Origin: Actinernus sp. WN-2022
Taxonomy: Eukaryota > Cnidaria > Anthozoa > Actiniaria > Actinernidae
NCBI GenBank assembly: GCA_030867875.1
Contig: JAOWCC010000577.1
Span: forward strand, 153,380,344-153,444,343
Direction of reading: 5' to 3'
DNA: 64,000 nucleotides
A program made the translations under genes and the position numbers. The notes under the pieces were generated by a model. The model did not search any database, had not been told where the DNA came from, and saw only the letters and a list, made by a program, of their open reading frames with translations. This document shows, piece by piece, positions 10,729-20,649 of the stretch; the stretch's first letter is position 1; the number at the start of each line of letters is the position of its first letter.

Positions 10729-11480
10729 GGGGCGGCCTTCACCTCATCGGAACCTGGAATAGTACTCGTATCAATAAAATGGCAAGCAAAAGTGTCGTTT
10801 TGAACTTCCCGCGGCCTCTTCCATATTAGGAAAATGCCATATTCCATATTTGGAAGACCTGCCAGGACAGGCAGGGCCCCTGAGCCGATAAGTTTGGGAC
10901 CGGCCGTGTAAATGAAGAGTGCCGTGCCCTAAATTATCGGCACTCCTGATTTTTGTCGTGTTATTCAGGAGTGTCGGTCCGAAAATAGACCCTTTCAGCT
11001 TGCCTGTTTGTTGCCCCATTTCAGACCACCCTTGAGTCATGCTTTTTTGTTTTTCTGTATCCCAAGAGGAAATGTACCAATTTCATGAATTGGAAAACAA
11101 AGGACCGAGTCCTCTGGAGAACTATCACGTGGTCTGGAATGGAGCAACAAACAGGCAAGCTGACCAGGTCTATTATCGGCCTGCGGGCCCAAATTTAGGG
11201 GTGCCGTGTCCAAAATGGTTGTCGTGTAAATGGGGCTAAGGCTATTGTTTTAAGGCATTGTCCTAGACGTCAAACGATTTCAACATCTCTTCAACATCGG
11301 TTCTGCATTTTGTTGCAGGAGGCCTTCACCTCTCAAAACCTTGCATTTTATTGGACCCCATTTGGATTGCACTGACAAAGAATTCCATTGTTTTAGGGTT
11401 AGGGTTTGTATTGTTTCAGGATTAGGCATTGTTTGGATAGCCAGTACTATTCCAGGTTCCGAGGAGGTGAAGGCCGCCCC
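10729..11480. mobile_element. ~750 bp MITE with 37-38 bp terminal inverted repeats
   Basis: The left end 10729-10765 (ggggcggccttcacctc...) and the right end 11443-11480 are inverted copies with one mismatch. The interior has further short inverted and direct repeats but no transposase. No clear target duplication was found, so the superfamily is unassigned. Confidence 0.8.
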
Positions 11481-12289
11481 TTTTGTTGAAGGATGGTGAG
11501 AGCTTGCATGTCAAACGGTTTCAACATCGATTCAACATTCTAGTTAACTTCTATAATCCACTTTCAAGATCATTCGCAATGTTCATGTATTTTTGTTTCA
11601 ACTGGCGGCGGGCCACCTATTGTTGAAAGTGCCTATAAGCCCCAGCCAGTTACCTTTGATTTAAAAGTCAAACTGGGAAACAAAATGACCGACATAGGAA
11701 AAATAATCATTCTAGTCTGCCAATTTTGTTTATAAACGAATCAAATTTCAATGACGTCATTTAATGGATAACCTAATTATAGTTTCTTTTGCTCTGTTTT
11801 TTATGTCAGTTCCATTTATTAAAAGATAATTCTATAAGATTGTAAGTAACACATGTCTGACACCTGAAAAACAACTGTACAAATGAAGAAATTCAATGTT
11901 ATGACTCAATTCATTTCCAACTCATTAGCATAACGTCCCTTAAATGACGTCATTTCAAGGATTTGTAATGCTTTTTATAGCAATACTACGACCATAAATC
12001 ACCCAAAAATGGGTGAACAAGATTTAAAACACTTTACTGCACCCAAAGAAATGATTTCTGGCTACGGCTTATTTAACACCTAAACAAACCAAGGATTTAT
12101 ACAACTGCGCATGATCCTGAAACTGGTCTATTGTTCTCGAAAATATTTTCTGAAATGGTTTCCATATCGGTTTCAACAAATGTTACACTATCATAGTCTG
12201 TCCTTTTTTGACCATGGGAAAGAGCCAATCAGAAAGCGAGAAAATTGGCGGTAGTTATAAAATACATATTTCACGGGTTAAGTAAAATC
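11481..12289. other. intergenic, no recognised feature
   Basis: AT-rich sequence with no long open frame, no clear repeat and no RNA gene on either strand. Confidence 0.4.
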
Positions 12290-12446
12290 ACCCTATTGCT
12301 GGCTTGCAACCAATCCCCAGAGATTCAAATAACTAAGCCGTGGCAGCCATGTTGGTGGAACTAACAAGAGAAGCTAACGAGTAATCGTTTGTTAACTCCC
12401 ACCAACATGGCGGCGATCACGTAACGTGCAAGCCAGCAATAAGGGT
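12290..12446. mobile_element. palindromic MITE (~157 bp)
   Basis: The outer arms 12290-12310 (accctattgctggcttgcaa) and 12425-12446 are inverted. A second inverted pair carries ccatgttggtgg (12348-12359) and its complement (12399-12410). The whole stretch folds as a long interrupted hairpin. No coding capacity. Confidence 0.65.
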
Positions 12447-12636
12447 ACCATTAGTTTCGTAACTGTAGTAGAGACAAAATCATTCGTACCAAAATCCGCA
12501 CTGACCTTACCGTGCAAAAGCTTGATAGCGACGGGGAGTCTTGAATCACCAGTAATCTTCCTGCGTAAAGTTCTCCGTAGAAGTGTTCCTCCTCGATGTT
12601 TCTTCTGTTGGTTTGGGTTGCGTTGCAGCATGCCTT

Positions 12637-12891
12637 TAGAGCGGATTTCAATTGAGTGTCGGTAGTGGTTTGGTTTTGCGTTTACTAAGCTCTCCTATTG
12701 GCTGAGAAAGTAAACCAACCAATCAGAATCCAAAGTAAAACCAAACACAAATTGGTTTTGGTTTTGCTTTGGTTTGTCATTGGCTCACAGGGAAGCCATT
12801 TATGAGTTACTTGTGATTACTCGCTCCTACGATTGGCTAGCTGTGGGTAATTTGCGTTTGGTTTTACTACACTCAACTGAAAACCGCTCTA
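12637..12891. mobile_element. TA-flanked MITE, TIR tagagcgg (copy 1)
   Basis: Starts tagagcggatttcaattgag and ends in the near-complement ctcaactgaaaaccgctcta. The interior is rich in ccaatca and accaaa motifs. The same family occurs at 14789-15100. The TA at both ends suggests a Tc1/mariner-type element; the family is widespread in marine invertebrate genomes from memory. Confidence 0.75.
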
Positions 12892-13955
12892 TATACCCTA
12901 CCAAATTCACCCTCTCCCAGCAAATCAAGGAATTCCAGTTGATCTCCGCATATCTCCCATTGGTCAGATACTGGCGTGAGAAGAATGGATGCATAAAACG
13001 AGGGAGGTTATTGCCACTTTTGTCGATAAAGTAGTGCGAGAAGCTTTTATAGATAACAGCCGTACGACGACATCAATAGCTTCTTATATGAACCCTTTTG
13101 GACAACAAATATATCAAAATGTATCGATCAATAGTAAATATACCATGTCTCATACAAAGAGGTTTCCTCAGAAAATCCCAGTTTCACCCGAGACTATGCA
13201 AAAGCAAAAGATTTCATGGACAGTGAATTCTTTCAATGGCTTTCAGTAATTAACTGCACCCCTCTTCGTGGAAAGAAACACTCAAAAATCAAAAAATAAT
13301 ATATTTGATTTCAGAATAAATCCAATGTTCTGCATCAACGGTTACGAAAGATATATTGGAAAAATCAGTCATAAAATATATATATAGGGACTTTGTCAAA
13401 TGCAAGATTGAACCGCTTACCGCACTGAAAAAACCAGTGTCCTAGAGAAACGACTCGGTAATACTGGAAGCAGGTGTATGAAAGAGTTTACCATACTACA
13501 AACAAGACATATATATGAGCCTTATATCTAAACCGGACTTGTTTAGGTTTAATCGTATTGCCTCCCCTCCACTTTATTCCTTCTCTTAGTCCTATATGGA
13601 AACAGCTGACCACATCTGAGTCCCAAAAAAATATTTTGAAATAAGAACCTTTCTCTTACAACATGACACTAACATTTTCTAAACGCCCTGAACGTAAATG
13701 TACCAAAGACAGTCAAAAACTCACTTGGAAAAATACGACAAACTTTTAATTTTATTATAAATCTGACTACTGCCTTCCCTTAGATAATAAAAGAAACTGG
13801 GAGATGTAAACCATCACTTTCGTATAGAAATTAATATTTACATAATTGTTAAATTAATGAAATCAAAAGATCAGTAAAGCCAGCTCTTGTAAACCTCATT
13901 TTTATGTTTTTCATCTATTTAGTAATTTTTTTTGTTAGTTTGTGTCTGTGTTGTC
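12892..13955. other. intergenic, no gene supported
   Basis: Open frames such as 12989-13249 on the plus strand resemble no family I know and lack clear splice support. The sequence is otherwise AT-rich and unique-looking. Confidence 0.35.
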
Positions 13956-14260
13956 CCCGGGGGGTTACTTACATGAAAAATGGGTATGTATGTGAGGCCA
14001 AGAGGCTCAAACCCTGACCCTGTTTGACCCAAAATCCGAGCTCCAAAACCCTGATTGCCCCTTTTTTGGGGGAAAAAACCCTGATGCCTAAAAAATACTG
14101 AAGCCCGACCCTGACTGCACCCAAATTAAACTCAAATCCTGACCCTGATCTGCCCAAATCAGGTCAAAACCCTGACCCTACCTGCCCAAACTGAGCTCAA
14201 AACCCTGACCCACCCCCGCGGCACATATATAATACGTCACAAACAGGAGTACCCCCCGAG
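13956..14260 (-). mobile_element. G/C-run TIR element, copy 3 (305 bp, internally deleted)
   Basis: Same family and orientation as 6473-7035, but about 250 bp of the middle is absent. The join lies at a short shared ctga/tgcc sequence. Flanked by an exact 8 bp duplication gtgttgtc at 13948-13955 and 14261-14268. More diverged than copies 1 and 2. Confidence 0.87.
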
Positions 14261-14268
14261 GTGTTGTC

Positions 14269-14788
14269 TTCTCCTTACTGTAAAATAAGGCTACCTCAGT
14301 TGTAACTACGAGATTATGTAATTATATTGTTCTGGTATTGATCGCCCCGTATCATTTTGTGTATATAATGATCTGCCTAATAAAATAATTGCTAAAGAAA
14401 AGATAGCCGTCATGTAGAACAGTTACAGTAAACAGTTGCCTGTTTACCTTTTTATCCAATTACAATGCGGAGTTATGACACTTCTGTTCTTTAATTAAGA
14501 CGGACTCGTAATCCAAGCTGTACCACGTTTGTAAATAACCAGTCGATTTGCTTCCTCATCGACTGGGATTCCTATTCTCTTAGTTTAAACACGACCACAT
14601 CAGCTTTATAATGCTGCAGTTAAACGAACCGTGTATAAATAAGTGCTATTATTATTATTAGAAATAATAATAATCAGATTGCGAGAAAATTGGCGACTGT
14701 TGTCAAAAATACAATGGATACAGCCGTATTTGTTATATCCTCGTAACCCAGGTGTGCTCACGTTTTCGTTTTACCCATAGTACGTAAT
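14269..14788. other. intergenic, no recognised feature
   Basis: AT-rich, with a short attatt microsatellite near 14648. No exon-like reading seen. Confidence 0.4.
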
Positions 14789-15100
14789 TAGAGCGGTTTT
14801 GAATCGAGTGTCGTAAAACCAAAACCAAAGTAATCACAGAACCAATCACAGGAGCAAGTAAAAACACAATGAGCCAATCACGAACTGAAACAATTCACGA
14901 TTGGTTTTACTTGAACCAATCACGAGGTAAAGTAAACGCAATCGTGGATGGCGTGATGAACCAAAGCACATTTGGTTTTAGTTTAGCACTTGATTGTCTG
15001 ATAATCACAAAACATTTTCCACAGCCAATAGGAAAACTGAGCAAACGCAAAACCAAAGCAATCACGGATTACTTTCGACACTCAATCGAAATCCGCTCTA
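14789..15100. mobile_element. TA-flanked MITE, TIR tagagcgg (copy 2)
   Basis: Begins tagagcggttttgaatcgag and ends with the inverted cgaaatccgctcta. The interior repeats ccaatcac and aaccaaag motifs. Same family as 12637-12891. It ends 33 bp downstream, in gene orientation, of the transmembrane exon at 15134-15245. Confidence 0.8.
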
Positions 15101-15133
15101 TAAGCGGGTAGTAATCATAACATTGGTACTCAC

Positions 15134-15245
15134 TTGTGTTTGCGTCTCAATCTGACAAGTAACCATATAAGGACAAGAACGACCACAAGAAGAAGAATCC
15201 CTATTCCACTGGCTTGAGCGATGACAGAATTAGTAAGAGTCTTAC
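15134..15245 (-). CDS. transmembrane exon of a thrombospondin type-1 protein
   Basis: A 112 bp minus-strand exon with acceptor atattttcag and donor gtgagt. Entering in phase 1 it reads KTLTNSVIAQAS, then GIGILLLVVVLVLIWLLV, a strong 18-residue membrane helix, then RLRRKHK, a basic stop-transfer. This is a type I membrane topology with the N-terminal side extracellular. The upstream TSP1 exon (16765-16932) ends in phase 1, and the joined codon is Gly, so the two splice in frame. Later exons were not identified. The exon is seen directly; linking the two into one gene is inferred. Confidence 0.7.
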
Positions 15246-15544
15246 CTGAAAATATATAAACAAAAATCGAACCATTGGTTGAGTTCAGTGTAGGTTTAAA
15301 TGATACTTCAATGAATGAAGTATAAAAGAAACGGAATACTTATAAGAACACATGATCAAGAGCTATCAAATGTTCTATTCGTTCTAATATTACGCGACTT
15401 TTCATCAACAGCTAGCAAACATTCTATGAATGTAACAAATAGTCACACCACAAGAATAACATTCGCTTGATAGTGAGGCAGTTATTCTAGCTGTGAGAAC
15501 CAAGTGGGCAATCCCTTTATGTAGGACGACACGAAATTTTCCCA

Positions 15545-15632
15545 AAAATACAATAGAATACGACACAATACAATTCAATACAACAATAGAACGCAACACA
15601 ATACAATACAATACAATACAATAGAGTACAAT
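15545..15632. repeat. (aatac)n-like microsatellite
   Basis: Imperfect repeats of caata/aatac, becoming perfect near 15601-15621. On the minus strand it reads gtatt repeats. It lies inside the left part of the inverted-repeat element 15511-16405. Confidence 0.85.
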
Positions 15633-16048
15633 TTGGTAGCAAAAGTGCTGCGCACAGTTTCTAAAAATAGATTGTCTGGCACGAGACCCCCCGCAAGGGT
15701 CAGACAAACATGGCGCGAAATACAGTGTTTGTATGGGAATCAGATGCCAAATAATTTCCGTAAAATCGAGTGTCTGAAATATTCACTGTCAGCAAACTTA
15801 AGATACCAGGTAAAAGATTAACTAATCAAAATTTGAGGGATGTAGCTGTGCTGGGAAGCGTGCAATCGTGTTTTCAGTTTTCTATACATTTGTAAATTTT
15901 CCTGCGGACTTTGACTCGTTGTTTTAAACAGCCGAAATGTATGGGAAACTGAAAACACGATTGCACGCTTCCCAGTATAACTACATCCCTCAAATGTTGA
16001 TCAGTTAATCTCTTACCTGGTATCTAAAGTTTGCAGGCAGTGAATAGT

Positions 16049-16336
16049 TCAGAAATTCGATTTTATGGAAATTATTTGGCATTGGATTCCCATACAAACA
16101 CTGTATTTCGCGCCATCTTTGCACCTCGCTTGATAAGATTGCCGTTTGTCGCTTTGTTTCAATCCTCTGCATTTTAGCCAACGTTTAAGCTGTTCGACAG
16201 TACAATCATCAGGTTCTCTTTCGGAATATAATGCAGGAAAGCCGTCATTTTTGGTAGAATAGTCAGACGACGAACTGAAGTGCTGGTCAATTCTTGTAAG
16301 TTCTAACGCGAAAAGTGGTTTGTTTGTCTGAGTCAT
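16049..16336 (-). pseudogene. SAP-like coding fragment, probably transposon-derived
   Basis: From the ATG at 16336 the frame reads MTQTNKPLFALEL, a serine- and acid-rich stretch, then DDCTVEQLKRWLKCRGLKQS and DKRQSYQARCKDG. The last part resembles a SAP helix-turn-helix (TVEQLKRWLxxRGLKxxGKRxxL), a DNA-binding module I recall at the start of cnidarian proteins that carry a YqaJ-like nuclease. The normal glycine before KRQ is Asp and the following helix is disrupted. The frame then enters the inverted-repeat arm and stops, so this looks like a captured first exon. An in-frame upstream ATG at 16480 adds unrelated residues. Family assignment is tentative. Confidence 0.45.
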
Positions 16337-16487
16337 GCGGGGGGTCTTAATTTTCGTGACGTCACTCACGCGCAGCGCTATTCGTGTCGTCCTACATGAA
16401 GGGATGGCCGATTTGGTGCCACTGGAAGCAATACTACATAACGACAGACACAGGATAAAACATCGATGAGAAACATGCAAATATCCT

Positions 16488-16720
16488 TACCTTTGTATCC
16501 AAACAGAAGCACCATTGCAATTGCTAAAGCCAAGTCCTCACAAGCGACATAAGCATAAGCACGCGCAACATATGAAGACGCAGTAATCACATCTGTGAGA
16601 AGAATAAGCGCTGCTAATGATCAATGCATTACTGCGTCTGCGTATGTTGCTTGTTCTTATATGCTTATGTCACGTGTGAGAACTAGGCTTAAGAAATTAA
16701 TGCTTCTGATAATCAAACCA
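16488..16720. mobile_element. palindromic foldback element (~230 bp)
   Basis: The left arm, about 16488-16587, and the right arm, about 16628-16720, are inverted. They share cagtaat/attactg near the centre, gacataagcata, cctcaca/tgtgag and cagaagca, with small indels. The centre is about 40 bp. It lies in the intron next to the TSP1 exon. Confidence 0.7.
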
Positions 16721-16764
16721 AGATTGCTCAACACAGTTGGAGTTTATTTATAATGCACGCTTAC

Positions 16765-16932
16765 CTCTAAAAGAGCGCATCTCACACAGAGCAGACGAAA
16801 CATTCGTTCCTACACACTGATCGCCTCCCCAGAGAGGAAACGGTCTGGAGCAGTTGCGCTTGCGTAGTTTAGTCTCACCGCACTGTGCAGTACAGTTTGT
16901 CCACGGTCCCCATAACGACCAGTTTCCATTCA
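16765..16932 (-). CDS. thrombospondin type-1 repeat exon
   Basis: A 168 bp minus-strand exon, phase 1 at both ends (the classic shuffled TSP1 exon), with acceptor cgaag and donor gtaagc. It reads VNGNWSLWGPWTNCTAQCG, then ETKLRKRNCSRPFPLWGG, DQCVG and SSALCEMRSFRG. The WxxWGxW ladder, CTxxCG and RKRNC are diagnostic of an extracellular TSP1 domain, a module in adhesion and matrix proteins. Five cysteines are present; the usual sixth near the end is replaced in LCEMRSF. The next identified exon toward the C-terminus is the membrane exon at 15134-15245. Upstream exons were not found, so protein identity is open. Confidence 0.85.
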
Positions 16933-17537
16933 CTTCGATTAAGAAAGATGAGAGTCATTATTTTCAAGTGTATACCGTATATTTCTGGACATAAAGCATC
17001 AGCTTGTAATTGTGAACTTAAATTATTGAGGAAATATATACCTATTTCAGAAAACATGTCCAGTCTCATGCATTGTGCGTATTGTATTGCCTGTTCCAAG
17101 ACACAAAAGCACCTCAGCGGTAATCATGCACTCGACACTATATAAACCGTTTCCCCACACACAATTCCCTCTTTTGCTCTGACGAACGTCAGCTGCTACT
17201 CGCTTTCCACGGCGGTTAGCATACCTCAATCGACTTTAGTTGATTACATACCACTAATTTAATGGCGTGTCTGCATATCCAGTCCACGTGTGTATTATAA
17301 TAAGTATTCAGTTCAATAACAACGAGGAATACTCTTTTTATCAACACTTTTATTGCAGTTGTTAGTACCCGGCCTTTGAATGCAACATCCACAAGACAAC
17401 CTTTGTTGGAATACCTGTATATTTGTGTATTTTTATCACGGAAACGCAGTGAATTGGAGCAAGCTGTTGCAGTATCCCTGCCTTATTAAAGAATTATTGC
17501 TACTATCTGTTTCTGTCTTCTTTTTTTGTCTTCTTTC
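16933..17537. other. intergenic or intronic, upstream of TSP1 exon
   Basis: No clear exon was found. A TATA-like tttatatagtg lies on the minus strand near 17151-17141, but the short frames after it do not encode a convincing signal peptide, so no promoter is claimed. Confidence 0.35.
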
Positions 17538-17894
17538 GTAAGCGACCATCTCACTTAGCGATCATGCATGTTTGTAAAACCCGTTTGTTTGTTCTTCAGT
17601 CAAATAACTACATTAGGAACCTGTTGTAAGCGACTACCTCACTTAGCGATCATGTTTGTAAAATCCATTTGTTTGTTTTTAGCCAAATAACTACATTAGG
17701 AACCTGTTGTAAGCGACCAACTCACATAGCGATCATGTTTATAAAACCCGTTTGTTTGTTCTTCAGTGAAATCACTATACATTTGAAACCTATCGTAAGC
17801 AACCACCTCACTTAGCGATCGTGTTTCTGAAAACCGGTTGTTTGTTCTTCAGTCATTTAACTACATTTAAAACCTGTTGTAAGCGACCACCTAG
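17538..17894. repeat. 83-88 bp minisatellite, about 4.2 copies
   Basis: Units start at 17538, 17626, 17709, 17795 and (partial) 17879, each opening gtaagcgaccacctcactta or close to it and ending aacctgtt. Spacings are 88, 83, 86 and 84 bp. Divergence between units is about 10-20 percent. No coding signal. Confidence 0.85.
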
Positions 17895-18188
17895 CTTCGT
17901 TTGACATTAACGGTGATTCTTACAAGAGGTTCAACTGTTTTGACAACGTCTATAAGCAATGACTTTGCAGCAGGCTATGGAGACCGTGTTCGCCTCTTCA
18001 TTAATAAGAACTATATACTAGCCATTTGATAAGATCAGCTCCTCGTCGTTCCCCGACGTACCTGGCAAGAATCTGTACACGAATACAGACGAATCAATGC
18101 CAACTGCAATGCCTGGCTGAGCATGGTAACAACTGTTGGACTTGCCATGACTATCGTACCATCGCGGCTTTGTTTATCTAATTAGGTT

Positions 18189-18350
18189 TAGCCTGCAGAA
18201 CAGGCGCTTTGAGAAGAGACCCAGAAAGTTGGTCTGCGAGCGGAGCGGTCCTCTCTCGTGCCAGTCTCCTTTTTCCATTTTCGCGCGGCCAAAATTATTT
18301 TATCACTTTCTTTGCGTTGAAATAACACTGAGAGCCTGTTTCGCAGGCTA
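18189..18350. mobile_element. 162 bp MITE with 9 bp target duplication (Mutator-like)
   Basis: Ends tagcctgc and gcaggcta, with a longer imperfect inverted repeat (gcctgcagaacaggc against gcctgtttcgcaggc). It is flanked by exact aattaggtt at 18180-18188 and 18351-18359. A 9 bp duplication is typical of Mutator-like elements. No coding capacity. Confidence 0.82.
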
Positions 18351-18763
18351 AATTAGGTTTGGCATGAGTGCAGCGGCATCTGAAACGGACCTGAGATATC
18401 AAATCTAATTTACACTAATAGCCTGGCTAGACACGTGCCCTTCAATACGCGGGCTCACATTTGGAAGGATGAGATATGTACATGGTGGTGGATAGTCTGT
18501 TATTGTTTACTAAACTACAAATTTTGTATTTTTTCATTTGCAATAGCTTTGCAATGATTTCGTTTGAAACGTTATTTACTTTATTCTATAAACTAGTGTT
18601 TTACAAGGATTTCCAGCACTGAGAAATATCGTATCTGAACACACATAAAAATACGATAATTTTACGTGTGTGGCTGTCGCCTCTCAGCCAATCAGCGATT
18701 TCCACGTCACGCGCTTACCCTTGCTTCGAACAACCGGGCTCAGGTTGTTATATAAAATAAATA

Positions 18764-18907
18764 AAATAATACATGGACTCTTGGAGATATTAAATTTATC
18801 TCCTCGTGTTCAACTTTATATCTCACTCCTTCGCTGCGCTCACTCGTGAGATATCGAGTTGAACACGAGGAGATAAATTCCATATCTCCGCGCGCCCATG
18901 TGTTATT
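18764..18907. repeat. ~140 bp palindrome
   Basis: The arms centred on 18783-18826 and 18846-18889 are inverted. They carry ggagatat, aaatttatctcctcgtgttc and tatctcac against their complements, around a ~19 bp loop with cgctgcgct. The flanks aataatacatgg and cccatgtgttatt extend the symmetry. Probably a foldback MITE. Confidence 0.75.
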
Positions 18908-18954
18908 CTCTATTTAATAAATATCGATGACATACCAGTGTATATCTCTCTCTA

Positions 18955-18990
18955 AAAAGTGATATCTTCACACGTGAAGATATCACTTTT
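18955..18990. repeat. 36 bp near-perfect palindrome
   Basis: Two perfect 17-base arms, aaaagtgatatcttcac and its complement, meet at a 2-base centre. It follows the larger palindrome by 47 bp and may be part of the same composite repeat. Confidence 0.85.
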
Positions 18991-20640
18991 GTTTCATCAA
19001 CACTCGAAGATCAAATCCGTATCTCCGTGCTATATTTGTTTAACTTAAGCCAACTTTTGAGTAAATATGAGGCTAGATGTGGGAAGAAATCGTATCATTT
19101 TTGATTTTTGAATTTCAACTTCATAGTGAAATTATTGGCGATTGTTTAAATTATGACGTCACAGTGAATGACGTCACTGAAACGCATTTGGAACAAAATT
19201 TGGGATTAGAAAAAGTTTTAAACAATTCTTTTTCAGTCCACTCAGATTATTGTTAGTGATATTCCTGATAAAGTATTGGTACATTTTGGCAGGAAACATG
19301 AACATATTGTTTTATTATATTTGATTCGTGAAATTCGGGGGTAACTGTTGCTTTAACAACAGACTTTTTCACGTTTTGATGAAACATTAGCGGGGGTGGT
19401 TCGCCCCACTGTGCACAGCGGTTCATAATTTAATTAACAAAAAATATTGTAATAAAAAATAACAGGAGTATAATACACAGGAGTGTTCCTGTGTCCTTGT
19501 GTTGGCCCCTAACACAGTGGATGGTGTGTCTATTTATAGCCGTGAAGTTCTGGTATGCAATTACGTTGTTTTTTTGTTCTCTTGCGCTTTAGTATTTTTT
19601 AGCAGTTTGAACCTAATTACAATTGTTCAGTGCATCCTGATTGCTTAAAAGTGACGGCCTTTGTTCCTTCTCGCCGGAAACGCTATGCTAAAAATAATAC
19701 TACCGTCTACGATGTTGTGTGACAATATAATGTGGGAAGATGAACACTCCTCTGTAATAATAATAATTGTTTTATCGTCTTAGTTGTTTCGGGTTACCTG
19801 TGTATCAGTGCGGTACCAAGCCAAAACAAATTCCGTCCAAATACTATGAGGATCTGATCTAGAACACCACACGAGTGAACACGAGTACACTAGCTAGCGT
19901 TTCCTAATTTAATTAACCAACATTTACAATTAAAAACAAATCTGTTATCGTCTTAGTTGCTTCGGGTTACCTGTGTAAATGCCGCGTGAAGCTGCAAAAG
20001 CAGCCCATTGCGTTACTACCTGTGACCCCGTGTGCACCCATGAATCGTTGCAGGTGAACAATGTTTTGATTAGTCTGATATTGTGATCATTAATATATTT
20101 GTTTGCAGAAGTAAACAGTTTCGAGTTGACTGCCGTAAATGGTTGGATAGTAAGTACCTTTTGTTACATACATGTATAGAACTTACGAACAATAGAGCCT
20201 GATTTCTACGAAATCTATTAGAACAAAAACAGTATGTAGACTTATAATTACAGAGTTACAAAGTATATTTTATTCCAATAATTTTAATTAAGTCTTTTTC
20301 TTTAAATATATACAGATAAATCAGGGGCCCATGGGCTCCTGTATAAATATATTAACACATAGTACACATACAGTGAATATACAAGTCATATAAAAATATT
20401 AAATAGATAAATGATAAAGGCTTAAAGTAAGTCACAATAAGTGCAAAAATATATGCCTTCTGTTTTTTTCCGGGCTACCTCTGTTATCCTTGTGCAAACA
20501 AAACAACTATGAAACAGTTGATTGCTGAAGAGATCGAGTGCCACTACATGGCAATTAAAATCAGCAAATTGCCAGTTGAGCAAACCTTATGAGTTTGCTT
20601 AACCGTTATGAGTTTCTTTATCAACGGGCGCATAAATAAA
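18991..20640. repeat. AT-rich spacer with a 33 bp direct repeat
   Basis: 19772-19804 and 19945-19977 share ttatcgtcttagttg, ttcgggttacctgtgta with one mismatch. An aatttaattaac motif also recurs near 19430 and 19907, so about 500 bp may be an ancient local duplication. A short GT-AG-bounded stretch at 20110-20151 was considered and rejected as an exon. No gene seen. Confidence 0.5.
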
Positions 20641-20649
20641 AGCTAATAT

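Larger units (their letters stand above)
15511..16405. mobile_element. large inverted-repeat element (~0.9 kb) with an inserted coding fragment
   Basis: Outer arms 15511-15535 and 16381-16405 are inverted (shared gtaggacgacacgaa). Inner arms of about 180 bp, 15711-15894 and 15934-16115, pair around a ~40 bp centre at roughly 85-90 percent identity. The right half carries an extra ~220 bp with a SAP-like reading frame. The structure would fold as a long hairpin. It lies in the intron between the TSP1 and transmembrane exons. Confidence 0.75.

Noticed and set aside
12989..13249. Plus-strand 86-codon frame
   Set aside because: No recognised domain, no clear splice or promoter support, and the length is expected by chance.
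16875..17099. Minus-strand frame upstream of the TSP1 exon as a signal-peptide exon
   Set aside because: It runs through the splice acceptor into the TSP1 exon in the wrong phase and has no convincing signal sequence.
20110..20151. Plus-strand 42 bp stretch between tttgtttgcag and gtaagt
   Set aside because: The only plausible upstream exon (ending near 20053) joins to it with an immediate stop, and no homology is recognised.
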